In this document: one piece after another, positions 18,579 through 27,199 of the stretch | How positions within the stretch are numbered: the first letter of the stretch is position 1 | Layout: each line of letters begins with the position of its first letter | Source of the DNA: Streptococcus sp. DD12 | GTDB lineage: Bacteria; Bacillota; Bacilli; Lactobacillales; Streptococcaceae | Direction: 5' to 3' | DNA length: 64,000 bases | NCBI RefSeq assembly: GCF_001578885.1 | Contig: NZ_KQ969495.1 | Location: forward strand, 1,161,123 to 1,225,122 | Program-made: the position numbers and the translations under genes | Notes under the pieces: generated by a model | The model's input: the letters and a program-made list of their open reading frames with translations, nothing else | Told to the model about the DNA's origin: nothing | Database searches by the model: none

Positions 18579-18737
18579 TTAACCACGGACCTTTTGGTAA
18601 GCGTAACCGGCCAAACCACCGAGGGCAAGACCGACTGCTACGCAGACAAAATCTTGCAGCTGTAGTAAGGGTGCACCCGCACCACCGGCTATCGCTCCCA
18701 GCACCGCTCCACCTGAGGCACTCTTTAGAACATCCAT
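18579..18737 (-). CDS. 52-aa glycine-rich membrane mini-protein
   Basis: A short gene with all the signs of being real: AAAGGAG 6 nt before ATG 18737, and a promoter of its own. The product is 52 aa with two Gly/Ala-rich hydrophobic segments (SGGAVLGAIAGGAGAP and VAVGLALGGLAGYAY) that carry small-x3-small glycine-zipper spacing, and a basic end (YQKVRG). Such composition is seen in class II bacteriocins, small holins and glycine-zipper membrane proteins. No double-glycine leader and no immunity gene are adjacent, so I cannot name a function. Confidence 0.7.
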   Translation of the reverse strand: MDVLKSASGGAVLGAIAGGAGAPLLQLQDFVCVAVGLALGGLAGYAYQKVRG

Positions 18738-18774
18738 CTTAGGCTCCTTTGTCTTATGATGATATTGCTTTTAT

Positions 18775-18803
18775 ATTATATCGACAAGTCCAAACAAATT
18801 CAA
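18775..18803 (-). promoter_or_regulatory. Promoter of the 52-aa mini-protein gene
   Basis: Minus strand TTGAAT (18803-18798), 17-nt spacer, TATAAT (18780-18775). A leader of about 30 nt precedes the ATG. Confidence 0.7.
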
Positions 18804-18932
18804 GACAAATCAGAGAGATTTATGCCACTTTTCCGGGAAATTTTTTGACGAATTGTTGCAAAATGTCACACCAACTGGCACAGAGCTTTTTGGGAATAGA
18901 GAATGCCTGTTTTACCCCGACTAAAAACCATG

Positions 18933-18962
18933 AAAAAAGCCTGAGACATTGTCTCAGACTCA
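18933..18962 (-). terminator. Intrinsic terminator of the suf operon
   Basis: Stem AGTCTGAGACA / TGTCTCAGGCT followed by TTTTT on the minus strand, 11 nt after the sufB stop. Confidence 0.85.
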
Positions 18963-18972
18963 TCCTTAGGTG

Positions 18973-20391
18973 TTAGCCAACGGAACCTTCCATACTCATG
19001 CCAATCAGCTGGTTGAGCTCGACGGCGTATTCCATCGGTAATTCTTTAGAAATAGGTTCCATGAAACCATTGATAATCATCGCTGTGGCTTCTTCTTCTG
19101 AAATTCCCCGACTCATGAGGTAGTAGAGTTGTTCCTCGGAAACCTTGGACACCTTAGCTTCGTGTTCCAAGGTCACATCGGAGTTATGAATTTCATTGTA
19201 AGGAATCGTGTCTGAGCTGGATTTGTCATCCATCAGGATGGTATCACACTCGATATGCGATTTGGAGCCTTTAGAATTACGTCCAAACTTCACCTGGCCA
19301 CGGTAGTCGGTCCGACCACCATCCTTGGCAACCGATTTTGAGATCAAGGTTGAGGAAGTGTTAGGCGCATTGTGGAAAACCTTAGCACCCGCATCTAAAT
19401 GCTGACCCTCATTGGCAAAAGCCATCGAAATGATTGAGGTCCGTGCGTAAGGCCCATTGAGCACCGAACAAGGGTACTTCATATTTACCTTGGAACCTAA
19501 GTTCCCGTCAATCCACTCCAAGGTCCCATTTTCTTCTACAGTCCCACGCTCTGTGACAAGATTGTAGACATTGTCTGACCAGTTTTGCATGGTCGTGTAG
19601 CGGAAAGTCGCATCGCGTTTAACAATAATTTCAACATTGGCCGCGTGCAAGGTATTGGTCGTATAAGCTGGTGCGGTACACCCTTCCACGTAGTGGATAG
19701 AAGCTCCCTCATCCACAATCATCAAGGAGCGCTCAAACTGACCGGCATTTTCACTATTAATCCGGAAATAGGTCTGCACAGGGAAATCACACTGTACCCC
19801 CTTAGGAACATAGATGAAAGTCCCTCCTGACCAGACCGCACTATTGAGCGCTGAAAACTTGTGCTCAAAGGGTGAGATGACCGTCGAGAAATATTCCTTA
19901 AAGAGCTCTGGGTATTCCTTGAGAGCTGTATCCGTATCTGTAAAAATAATGCCGAGTTTTTCAAACTCGTCCTTCATGTTATGGTAAACTACCTCAGACT
20001 CATACTGGGCGACAGTACCCGCTAAGTACTCCCGTTCGGCCTGAGGAATCCCGATACGTTCGAAGGTTTCCTTGATTTTTTCAGGGACCTCATCCCAGTC
20101 TCGTGTCACGTGTTCAGCGGCCTTTTGGTAGTAGATAACATCGTCAAAGTCAATATCTGACAAATCTGGCCCAAAGTCTGGCATGGGAAGCTTGTAAAAT
20201 GCTTCTAGGGCCTTTAGACGGTAGTCTAACATCCACTCAGGTTCCCCTTTTTCAGCGGACATTTCACGAACGACAGCCTCACTCAACCCTTTCCCAGTCG
20301 AAATAACAGGCTTAACATCGTCATGGAAACCATACTTATAATCACCAAAGTCCAAATCCTTGGCTAATAATTCTTCTTTTTCTTCTGCCAT
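18973..20391 (-). CDS. sufB: Fe-S cluster assembly protein SufB
   Basis: A 472-aa scaffold component that, with SufC and SufD, builds Fe-S clusters. Family signatures include [26 protein letters not shown], the VEGCTAPAY stretch, the beta-helix core ending in [29 protein letters not shown] region, and the C-terminal [18 protein letters not shown]. The ATG at 20391 has AAGG 6-7 nt upstream. It is the last gene of sufC-sufD-sufS-sufU-sufB, the order usual in Firmicutes, and is followed directly by the operon terminator. Confidence 0.98.
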   Translation of the reverse strand: MAEEKEELLAKDLDFGDYKYGFHDDVKPVISTGKGLSEAVVREMSAEKGEPEWMLDYRLKALEAFYKLPMPDFGPDLSDIDFDDVIYYQKAAEHVTRDWDEVPEKIKETFERIGIPQAEREYLAGTVAQYESEVVYHNMKDEFEKLGIIFTDTDTALKEYPELFKEYFSTVISPFEHKFSALNSAVWSGGTFIYVPKGVQCDFPVQTYFRINSENAGQFERSLMIVDEGASIHYVEGCTAPAYTTNTLHAANVEIIVKRDATFRYTTMQNWSDNVYNLVTERGTVEENGTLEWIDGNLGSKVNMKYPCSVLNGPYARTSIISMAFANEGQHLDAGAKVFHNAPNTSSTLISKSVAKDGGRTDYRGQVKFGRNSKGSKSHIECDTILMDDKSSSDTIPYNEIHNSDVTLEHEAKVSKVSEEQLYYLMSRGISEEEATAMIINGFMEPISKELPMEYAVELNQLIGMSMEGSVG

Positions 20392-20409
20392 GGTTACCTT
20401 TCTATTTGG

Positions 20410-20856
20410 TTACTTTTCTTTCGTCGCATCATCTTCAGAGATGGCACGTTTTAGGGCATTCCACCCTAGCATCGCACATTTAACCCTTTGGGGAAATTTA
20501 GCCACACCAGCAAGAAGGGCTGCTTCCCCCAAAACTTTTTGCTGGCTGTCTTGCTCGCCTTGCACCATTTTGGAGAAAATATCTGCCATTTCAAGGGCTT
20601 CCTGCTTGGTTTTACCCAAAACAGCATCCGTCATCATGGAAGATGAAGCTGTCGAAATCGAACAGCCCTCACCAGCAAACTTGATGTCAGCAATTCTATC
20701 TGCATCAAATTGCACGGATAAGCTGATAACATCTCCACAAGTGGGGTTGTTCATATTGATATGATTAACATCTTCAATACGTCCATGGTGGTGGGGGGCC
20801 TTTGAATGGTCGGTCACTACGGCCATATAAAGACTATCTAGTCTAGAGAGTGCCAT
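20410..20856 (-). CDS. sufU: Fe-S assembly sulfur-transfer protein SufU
   Basis: A 148-aa zinc-dependent sulfurtransferase that takes persulfide sulfur from SufS. The three conserved Cys are seen in NPTCGDVI, GEGCSISTASSSMM and RVKCAMLGW, with the Asp in CGD completing the Zn site. The start at ATG 20856 lies inside the end of sufS (14-nt overlap) and has AAGGAG 7 nt upstream, pointing to translational coupling with sufS. Normal length for SufU. Confidence 0.96.
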   Translation of the reverse strand: MALSRLDSLYMAVVTDHSKAPHHHGRIEDVNHINMNNPTCGDVISLSVQFDADRIADIKFAGEGCSISTASSSMMTDAVLGKTKQEALEMADIFSKMVQGEQDSQQKVLGEAALLAGVAKFPQRVKCAMLGWNALKRAISEDDATKEK

Positions 20857-22075
20857 TGAAAAACTCCTTCGTCTTGAGGATGGCGTCAATCAACTTGTCA
20901 CAATCCTCTTTGGTATTGTATAGGTAAAAGCTCGCACGCACCGCTGAAGATATCCCCAAATACTGAATCAAAGGTTGCGCACAATGGTGGCCTGCACGCA
21001 CCGCAACCCCCTCATAATCCAGCGCTGTTGCGACATCATGAGGGTGGAGGCCGTCGATATTAAATGCCAGAACAGCTGCATGCTGACTGGGGTCTTGCGG
21101 TCCATAAACCGTTACACCGTCGATGGCTTGCAGTTTGGGTAACACATAAGCGACCAGTTCTTGTTCGTGGGCGTGGACAGCTGACATACCCAGATGGTTC
21201 AAATAATCCAAGGCAGCGCCAAAAGCGATGGCCCCCGCAATATTAGGGGTTCCCGCCTCAAACTTCCAGGGAAGTTCCTTCCAGTTAGCTTCTTGTTCGT
21301 AGACAAAGTCAATCATCTCTCCGCCAAATTCGACTGGTGCCATCTCTTCAAGGATGGCTTCTTTTCCATAGAGGACTCCGATACCAGTCGGACCTAGCAT
21401 TTTATGCCCAGACAAGGTGTAGAAATCACAATCCAGGTCTTGAACATCTACTGGCATATGTGGCGCAGATTGGGCCCCGTCAACCACCATATAGGCACCG
21501 ACAGCGTGAGCCAACTGGCCAATCTCCTTAACAGGATTGATAGCCCCCAGAACATTGGAAACGTGGGCTAGACTGACAAACTTTGTGCGGGCATTCAGCT
21601 TAGCTTTTAAGTCTGCCATATCCAACTGACCATCCTTGAGATAGGCGTAAACGAGTTTGGCACCTGTTAGACGGCAGGCTTCCTGCCAAGGAATGATGTT
21701 GGAATGGTGTTCCATGATCGAAATCAGTACTTCATCACCTGGTTGTAAAACCTGGCGGGCAAATTGAGCTACCCAGTTTAACCCTGTCGTCGTCCCCCTG
21801 GTAAAGAGGACTTCCTTGGTCGAAGCAGCATGCAAAAAGGCACGCACTTTTTCCCGACTGGCCTCATAATCAGCAGTCGCCCGCTCTGCCAGCGTATGTA
21901 CCCCACGGTGCACGTTGGCATTGTCTGTGTGGTAGTAGGCCAACAAACGCTGGAGCACAGCCTCTGGTTTTTGCGTGGTCGCCGCATTATCCAGATAGAC
22001 AAGTGGCTCATCATTAACGCGTTGATCTAAAATAGGGAAATCTTTACGTAAGTTTGCTGCATCAATTGAGGGCAT
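20843..22075 (-). CDS. sufS: Cysteine desulfurase SufS
   Basis: A 410-aa PLP enzyme that removes sulfur from cysteine. Seen: YLDNAATTQKP near the start, the ANVHRGVHTLAERAT segment, the PLP lysine in TLSGHKMLGPTGIGVLYG (about residue 225) and the persulfide-carrying Cys in RAGHHCAQPL (about residue 362). ATG 22075 has AGGAG 5 nt upstream; an in-frame GTG at 22081 would overlap that site. It overlaps sufU at the 3' end and is separated from sufD by 8 nt. Confidence 0.97.
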   Translation of the reverse strand: MPSIDAANLRKDFPILDQRVNDEPLVYLDNAATTQKPEAVLQRLLAYYHTDNANVHRGVHTLAERATADYEASREKVRAFLHAASTKEVLFTRGTTTGLNWVAQFARQVLQPGDEVLISIMEHHSNIIPWQEACRLTGAKLVYAYLKDGQLDMADLKAKLNARTKFVSLAHVSNVLGAINPVKEIGQLAHAVGAYMVVDGAQSAPHMPVDVQDLDCDFYTLSGHKMLGPTGIGVLYGKEAILEEMAPVEFGGEMIDFVYEQEANWKELPWKFEAGTPNIAGAIAFGAALDYLNHLGMSAVHAHEQELVAYVLPKLQAIDGVTVYGPQDPSQHAAVLAFNIDGLHPHDVATALDYEGVAVRAGHHCAQPLIQYLGISSAVRASFYLYNTKEDCDKLIDAILKTKEFFNGTL

Positions 22076-22083
22076 AAACACTC

Positions 22084-23346
22084 CTATCGTTTGTCCAACT
22101 GCTTGTCAATAACCGTCATGAGCTCTTCTCGAACAGCCTTGACAGGAATCTCAGCAATAACCCCACCGAGGAAGCCACGGATTACCAACCGTTCTGCTGT
22201 TTCCTTATCCAAGCCACGACTCATCAGATAGTACATATCTTGTTCGTCGATTTGTCCGATAGAGGCCGCATGGCCTGCTGTCACATCATTTTCATCTATG
22301 AGCAAAATAGGGTTGGCATCTGCTCGCGCCTTGTCAGACAACATGAGGACACGGCTCTCTTGTTGGGCATCAGAGCCCTTGGCTCCTTTGATAATGTGCC
22401 CAATACCATTGAAGGTAAGGGTACCACTTTCCAAAATTACCCCATGTTGCAAGATATGACCAACGGAATGACGGCCATAATTGGTCACCCGTGTGTCAAT
22501 CCCTTGAGTCTGACGGCCACTGGATAGAGCGACCACTTTTAGCTCAGCGTGGCTACCTTGTCCCATCAAGTCTGAATCAAAATCAGCGATAACATTGCCC
22601 TCATTCATGACACCGAGGGCCCAGTCAATCCGAGCATCCTTACCTAGGCGCCCACGGCGACTCATGTAGGTCGTCAGGTGTTTGCCCAAGCGGTCAATAG
22701 CTGAAAACTTGATTTGGCTACCTGCTTGAGCGATGACTTCCACACTGATGGTTGCTGTGGACTTGACATCGCCATTGCCAATACTTTCAAAACGCTCCAA
22801 ATAAGAGAACTTAGCGTCTTTACCCGCTAAAATCAGCACATGCTTGTTAAAAGGAACCTCGCTATCAGAATCCTGATAGAAATGCCCTTCAATGGGTTGG
22901 TCAACTTCGACAGCATCAGGCACATAAAGAACAGCTGCACTATTCCAATGGGCATAATGATAAGCCGCCAGCTTGTCTTCGTCAAAGGCCAGGGCAGCAC
23001 CAAAATATTCCTTTGCCAACTCAGGATGGCTGTCAATAAAACTGTACAAGTCCGTGAAAATCACACCTTTAGCCACTAAGTCCGGCGTTAGCTGTTCCAA
23101 AACAGTCTGTGTCCCGACTTGCACTAATTTTGGGGCATCTCCCAAGACCGTAAAATCTGGGACATGACCTGACGGCTCATTATCTGCCAACTCCCCTTGG
23201 CCAAAATTCCAGCGGTGAAAACGCACGCGCTCAATTTTGGGAAGCGCTAGGTGGTCGATTTGCTCAAAGGCCTTTAGCCGCAAATCACGGAGCCAACTTG
23301 GCTCTGCGTGGGCTTGAGAATAGGCTTTAATAGCTTCTTGTGTCAC
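22084..23346 (-). CDS. sufD: Fe-S cluster assembly protein SufD
   Basis: A 420-aa SufB paralogue and partner in the SufBCD complex. Family traits are the AHWNSAAVLYVPDAVEVDQPIEGHFY segment, the DRLGKHLTTYMSRRGRLGKDARIDWALG core of the beta-helix and the end MSRGLDKETAERLVIRGFLGGVI. Start is a GTG at 23346 with GGAGG upstream. The gene is second in the suf operon, 43 nt after sufC. Confidence 0.97.
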   Translation of the reverse strand: MTQEAIKAYSQAHAEPSWLRDLRLKAFEQIDHLALPKIERVRFHRWNFGQGELADNEPSGHVPDFTVLGDAPKLVQVGTQTVLEQLTPDLVAKGVIFTDLYSFIDSHPELAKEYFGAALAFDEDKLAAYHYAHWNSAAVLYVPDAVEVDQPIEGHFYQDSDSEVPFNKHVLILAGKDAKFSYLERFESIGNGDVKSTATISVEVIAQAGSQIKFSAIDRLGKHLTTYMSRRGRLGKDARIDWALGVMNEGNVIADFDSDLMGQGSHAELKVVALSSGRQTQGIDTRVTNYGRHSVGHILQHGVILESGTLTFNGIGHIIKGAKGSDAQQESRVLMLSDKARADANPILLIDENDVTAGHAASIGQIDEQDMYYLMSRGLDKETAERLVIRGFLGGVIAEIPVKAVREELMTVIDKQLDKR

Positions 23347-23389
23347 GATTTCCTCCTTCTTTCTCTGTCATTTATATGGTGAAAACCGC

Positions 23390-24160
23390 TTAAACGTCTT
23401 CCTCATAAGTCAGTCCCAATTCTTCAGCGATTTGAGCATAACCTTCAGTCTCCAAGCGCGCCGCTAGGCTGGCATCGCCAGAGACGACAATCCGCCCGTC
23501 CATCATGATATGAACAACATCTGGCGTAATGTAATTTAACAAGCGTTGGTAATGGGTGATAATCATCGCTCCAAAACCTTCGCCACGCATGGCATTAACC
23601 CCTTTAGAGACAACCTTCAAGGCATCAATGTCCAAACCTGAGTCAATCTCATCCAAGAGGGCAAAAGTTGGTTCAAGCATCAATAGTTGCAGGATTTCAT
23701 TGCGTTTTTTCTCACCACCTGAGAAACCTTCATTGAGGTAACGCTCAGCCATTTCTTCCTTCATTCCCAAAAAGGCCATTTTTTCATCTAATTTTGTGAT
23801 GAACTCCATGACATTGACCTTATCCTCATCAGCTTTACCAGCGTTCATGGCTGACCGGATAAATTCTGCGTTGGTAATCCCCGGAATTTCTGATGGGTAC
23901 TGCATAGCCAAAAAGAGCCCCAAGCGTGCCCTTTCATCCGTTTCCATCTCCAGGATGTTTTCGCCATCAAAAAGGATTTCACCACGGGTCACCTCGTAGG
24001 CAGGATTTCCCATGATAGCAGCCGACAAGGTTGATTTCCCTGTCCCATTTGGCCCCATAATCGCTGCAATTTCTCCCGTTTTGAGCGTCAGGTTAACCCC
24101 TTTTAAAATTTCTTTCTCCTCAATCGAGACATGCAAGTCTTTGATTTCTAACGTTGACAT
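23390..24160 (-). CDS. sufC: Fe-S cluster assembly ATPase SufC
   Basis: A 256-aa ABC-type ATPase that drives conformational change in SufBD during cluster assembly. Walker A is MGPNGTGKST (about residue 35), the signature is EGFSGGEKKRNEI, Walker B is PTFALLDEIDSGLDID, and the switch His is in MIITHYQR. It is the first gene of the operon, preceded by an extended -10 TGTTATAAT (about 24188-24196). Confidence 0.98.
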   Translation of the reverse strand: MSTLEIKDLHVSIEEKEILKGVNLTLKTGEIAAIMGPNGTGKSTLSAAIMGNPAYEVTRGEILFDGENILEMETDERARLGLFLAMQYPSEIPGITNAEFIRSAMNAGKADEDKVNVMEFITKLDEKMAFLGMKEEMAERYLNEGFSGGEKKRNEILQLLMLEPTFALLDEIDSGLDIDALKVVSKGVNAMRGEGFGAMIITHYQRLLNYITPDVVHIMMDGRIVVSGDASLAARLETEGYAQIAEELGLTYEEDV

Positions 24161-24187
24161 AATAGCTCCTTTCAGTCCTTACTCTTC

Positions 24188-24196
24188 ATTATAACA
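24188..24196 (-). promoter_or_regulatory. Extended -10 promoter of the suf operon
   Basis: TGTTATAAT on the minus strand, 28 nt before the sufC ATG, partly overlapping the terminator of the upstream gene. No good -35 is visible at 17 nt. Confidence 0.55.
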
Positions 24197-24220
24197 AATA
24201 AAGCCCCAGAGGGCTTTATT
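24197..24220 (-). terminator. Intrinsic terminator of the rgpG-like gene
   Basis: AATAAAGCCCTCTGGGGCTTTATT hairpin region at 24197-24220, 13 nt past the stop. Confidence 0.75.
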
Positions 24221-24232
24221 GTGGATTGAAAA

Positions 24233-25405
24233 CTAGTGTTTCGCCTTCCATTTAGCCACCACTTCTTGACGGTAGCTGGAATTTCCGATAAATTTCAGAC
24301 AACTCAGTAATGGTGTCCGATTAGGTCCCATGATTTCAACTTGTTCAATGAATAGTTCGACCATGATAACTAGGCCAATAACCAAGAGCACCCCGCCAAC
24401 ACGACTAGAGACATTGAGCAAGAGAGAAACCAGTGAGAAAAAGATTGAGATGCCATAGACGACCAAAACTGCCCCGCGATGGGTAAAGCCCATGGCTAAC
24501 AAGCGGTGATGCAGATGGCGGTTATCTGCTTCGGAGATTTTCCTGCCTGACAATTTTCGTCTTAAGATGGCAAAGGCCGTATCAATAACAGGTACCCCTA
24601 AGATGATGACTGGGGTAATGACTGCCACAGCTGTTGCATTTTTTAGCCCCTGCAGGGACAAGACACTAATCATAAACCCAATAAAAAGTGCCCCTGTATC
24701 CCCTAGATAAATAATAGCTGGGTGATAATTATAAGGGAAAAATCCTAAGATGGCTGACAAGAGTAAAAAGATGGTCATGGTCAGCATCAGGTCTTTCCCA
24801 AAGAGGAAGAAGTAGGATACCAAGCCCATGGTTCCTAGGGAAATCATCGACACCCCACAGACCAGGCCATCTAGACCATCAATCAAATTAATGGCATTGG
24901 TAATCCCAACAATCCACAAAATCGTAAAGCAAAAACTTACAAAAGGACCAAAGTGCAACATAGGCCCCCCAAAGGGTACCTTGAAACTGTCAAAATGAAA
25001 ATCCGTCAAAAACCATATTAACACTGCTGCTAGGGTAATACCTGCTAACTTCATCCGTGGTGCCAGTTCTTTGACATCATCAACCAAACCTGTCAGGGCA
25101 ATCACGCCACCGGCTAAAAGGATGGGAGCGACATAGTGCAGAAAACGGCCGCCCGCCGCATGCCCTTGCAAGGCCCAAGGCATGTATACGAGACAGGCCA
25201 GAGCAAAGGCCGCCACAATGGCAAGCCCCCCTGCACTTGGCATGGGAACCTTATTGATCCGTCTGGCATTGGGATTATCGACGGCACCAATCCGAAAAGC
25301 CAAAAAACGCACTAAAGGGGTCAAGATGAGCGAGGTTAAGAAAGTCCCAATCAAAACCAAGATGATTTCAATCATCAGCGGAGCTGCTTGTTGAATGCCT
25401 GTCAT
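24233..25405 (-). CDS. rgpG: Undecaprenyl-phosphate GlcNAc-1-phosphate transferase (RgpG/TagO type)
   Basis: A 390-aa polytopic enzyme of the MraY/WecA family that loads GlcNAc-1-P onto undecaprenyl phosphate, starting wall rhamnopolysaccharide or teichoic acid synthesis. About ten membrane segments. Seen: GAVDNPNARRINKVPMPSAGG near the start, LTGLVDDVKEL (Asp-Asp), the catalytic NAINLIDGLDGL and the cytosolic HxHH-like RHLHHRLLAMG. ATG 25405 is 1 nt from the mecA stop, so the two are coupled; in S. mutans rgpG also follows mecA, which is why I use that name. Confidence 0.88.
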   Translation of the reverse strand: MTGIQQAAPLMIEIILVLIGTFLTSLILTPLVRFLAFRIGAVDNPNARRINKVPMPSAGGLAIVAAFALACLVYMPWALQGHAAGGRFLHYVAPILLAGGVIALTGLVDDVKELAPRMKLAGITLAAVLIWFLTDFHFDSFKVPFGGPMLHFGPFVSFCFTILWIVGITNAINLIDGLDGLVCGVSMISLGTMGLVSYFFLFGKDLMLTMTIFLLLSAILGFFPYNYHPAIIYLGDTGALFIGFMISVLSLQGLKNATAVAVITPVIILGVPVIDTAFAILRRKLSGRKISEADNRHLHHRLLAMGFTHRGAVLVVYGISIFFSLVSLLLNVSSRVGGVLLVIGLVIMVELFIEQVEIMGPNRTPLLSCLKFIGNSSYRQEVVAKWKAKH

Positions 25406-25406
25406 C

Positions 25407-26159
25407 TTATGCAACCCTTAGCCGTTTCAAAAAGTCGACAGCTCCCTCAGTCATCAGGACAGTGGCATGTTCTTGTAGGTAAGCCCTCGTCCGATCGGCA
25501 TCTTTGGCGTATTCTAACAGCAGGCCATGGGCCTCATTGGCAAAGTCTTTTTCTTTGTCCATGGCATTCACCAAAACAGTCATGTAATAGTGCCCCTTAT
25601 CCAACTTATACAGTTCAGAAGCTTCGATAGGGAGTTGGATGGTTTGCGAAAAGCGAACAGCTTCAGGGATGTCGGAAAATCCCAAGACATAGTGGATAAA
25701 TTCTGGCAATTCAGCGGTTTCCGTTTCTTCTGATTTTTCCTTGAAGGCATCGACTTCCTTACGGAGGCGGTCGAGTTCATCCAGGTCTTCGTCTGTTGCT
25801 CCTGTATTTTTCAACAGGTCTTCCAGCATGGTCAAAGCTTCTTCCGGCGTGACATTTTCAGGGTCAGTCAGAGCCTTGGTCAAATCCGCATACTCTTCTA
25901 GATCCTCCATGTCTTGTCCCACCTCAGCTTGCGTGACGTAAACTTCGATGCGGTCTGGTTTTGGGGTCACCCGAAAACTGAGCATGCCTGTTTCGCCAAA
26001 ACCTTCTGGTAGGTCCAACTCCTGCATCACAGTATAGAAAAAATCTTCCGTTTTTTCCTGTGGCGCTAGAAAGTCCATCAGCTCCATACCATGTTCCGCC
26101 AAATCCTCCATGGAGAGCGTGATGCGAATAGTCGTATCATTTACTTGTGTCAATTTCAT
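25407..26159 (-). CDS. mecA: Adaptor protein MecA
   Basis: A 250-aa ClpC adaptor that delivers substrates such as ComX/SigX or ComK to ClpCP. The start KLTQVNDTTIRITLSMEDLAEHGMELMDFL is the conserved N-terminal target-binding domain; an acidic linker (about residues 95-165) leads to the C-terminal ClpC-binding domain ending with the FANEAHGLLLEYAKDADRTRAYL region. ATG 26159 has GAGG upstream; the longer reading adds six residues with no site. Cotranscribed with the rgpG-like gene. Confidence 0.95.
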   Translation of the reverse strand: MKLTQVNDTTIRITLSMEDLAEHGMELMDFLAPQEKTEDFFYTVMQELDLPEGFGETGMLSFRVTPKPDRIEVYVTQAEVGQDMEDLEEYADLTKALTDPENVTPEEALTMLEDLLKNTGATDEDLDELDRLRKEVDAFKEKSEETETAELPEFIHYVLGFSDIPEAVRFSQTIQLPIEASELYKLDKGHYYMTVLVNAMDKEKDFANEAHGLLLEYAKDADRTRAYLQEHATVLMTEGAVDFLKRLRVA

Positions 26160-26235
26160 CTCTTTACCTCGTAGCAATCGTTCTTTTCATTATACTGTAA
26201 AAGCGCTAAGCAAGCAAGAAAGCACTCAGTCTCCG

Positions 26236-26280
26236 CAAAAAAGAGAGTGTGATCAGGCCAAAAGCACAACCCACTCTCTC
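26236..26280 (-). terminator. Intrinsic terminator of uppP
   Basis: GAGAGTG ... CACTCTC stem followed by TTTTTT on the minus strand, about 20 nt after uppP. Confidence 0.75.
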
Positions 26281-26301
26281 ATACAACGGTTGACAGCATC
26301 T

Positions 26302-27147
26302 TTAGAAAATCGCTTGGAGGGCTGCCACTAAGAGCAGACCAATCCCCAAGATAATGCGGTATTTCCCAAAAATCTTGAAGTCATGATTCTTGACATAGTC
26401 GGTCAAAAAGCGGATGGCCCACATGGACACGAAAAAGGCTGTCAAGCAAGCAACCAACAGGACCAGCCATTGCCCTAAGGCTAAGCTGCTTCCACTAAGC
26501 ACAAATTTCGCAACTTTAAGCAGACTGGCCCCAAACATGGTTGGAATCCCCAAAAAGAAGGTAAACTCCGTCACGACACTCCGACTGGTCCCCGCCAAAA
26601 GCCCCCCGATGATGGTCGCCCCTGAACGACTGGTCCCAGGCATGAGACTCAAGACTTGAAAGAGCCCGATAATCAGGGCCGTTTTATAAGGGAGTTTGGC
26701 CAAACTGGTTACCTTGGGCTTTAGGCCGCCCCGCGCAATATGGTTTTCCACCCAAATGAAGATAAAGCCATAAAGGATTAACATGCAGGCGATGGAAATA
26801 AAGTTATAAAAATGCGCGTCAAACCAATCGTCTAGTGGCAAACCAATGATAACTGATGGCAAGACGGCGATCACCACCTTAGTCCACAACTGCCAGGTCT
26901 TTCGCACTTCTAGCGGTGTCTTTCCAGGTTGGAAAGGGTTGAGTTTTTTAAAATAAATGACGATAACCGCTAAAATAGCTCCCAATTGGATGACGACATT
27001 GAACATATCCATAAAGGTTTGGTTTTGAGCGGAAAATTTGATAAATTCTTCTGCTAAAATCAAATGGCCCGTACTTGAAATCGGTAGCCACTCCGTGATA
27101 CCTTCGATAATTCCAAGGATGATAGCCTTAAGCAAATCAAACAGCAT
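26302..27147 (-). CDS. uppP: Undecaprenyl-diphosphatase UppP/BacA
   Basis: A 281-aa polytopic phosphatase that recycles undecaprenyl pyrophosphate to the carrier monophosphate for wall synthesis; extra copies give bacitracin resistance. Both catalytic motifs are present: [17 protein letters not shown] (about residues 17-33) and [17 protein letters not shown] (about residues 165-181). ATG 27147 has AAGGAG 7 nt upstream. Monocistronic, with its own terminator. Confidence 0.97.
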   Translation of the reverse strand: MLFDLLKAIILGIIEGITEWLPISSTGHLILAEEFIKFSAQNQTFMDMFNVVIQLGAILAVIVIYFKKLNPFQPGKTPLEVRKTWQLWTKVVIAVLPSVIIGLPLDDWFDAHFYNFISIACMLILYGFIFIWVENHIARGGLKPKVTSLAKLPYKTALIIGLFQVLSLMPGTSRSGATIIGGLLAGTSRSVVTEFTFFLGIPTMFGASLLKVAKFVLSGSSLALGQWLVLLVACLTAFFVSMWAIRFLTDYVKNHDFKIFGKYRIILGIGLLLVAALQAIF

Positions 27148-27199
27148 GCAGGTCTCCTTTTCAAACAAGTAGATTCATTATAGCAAAAGTTAGGCAGCT

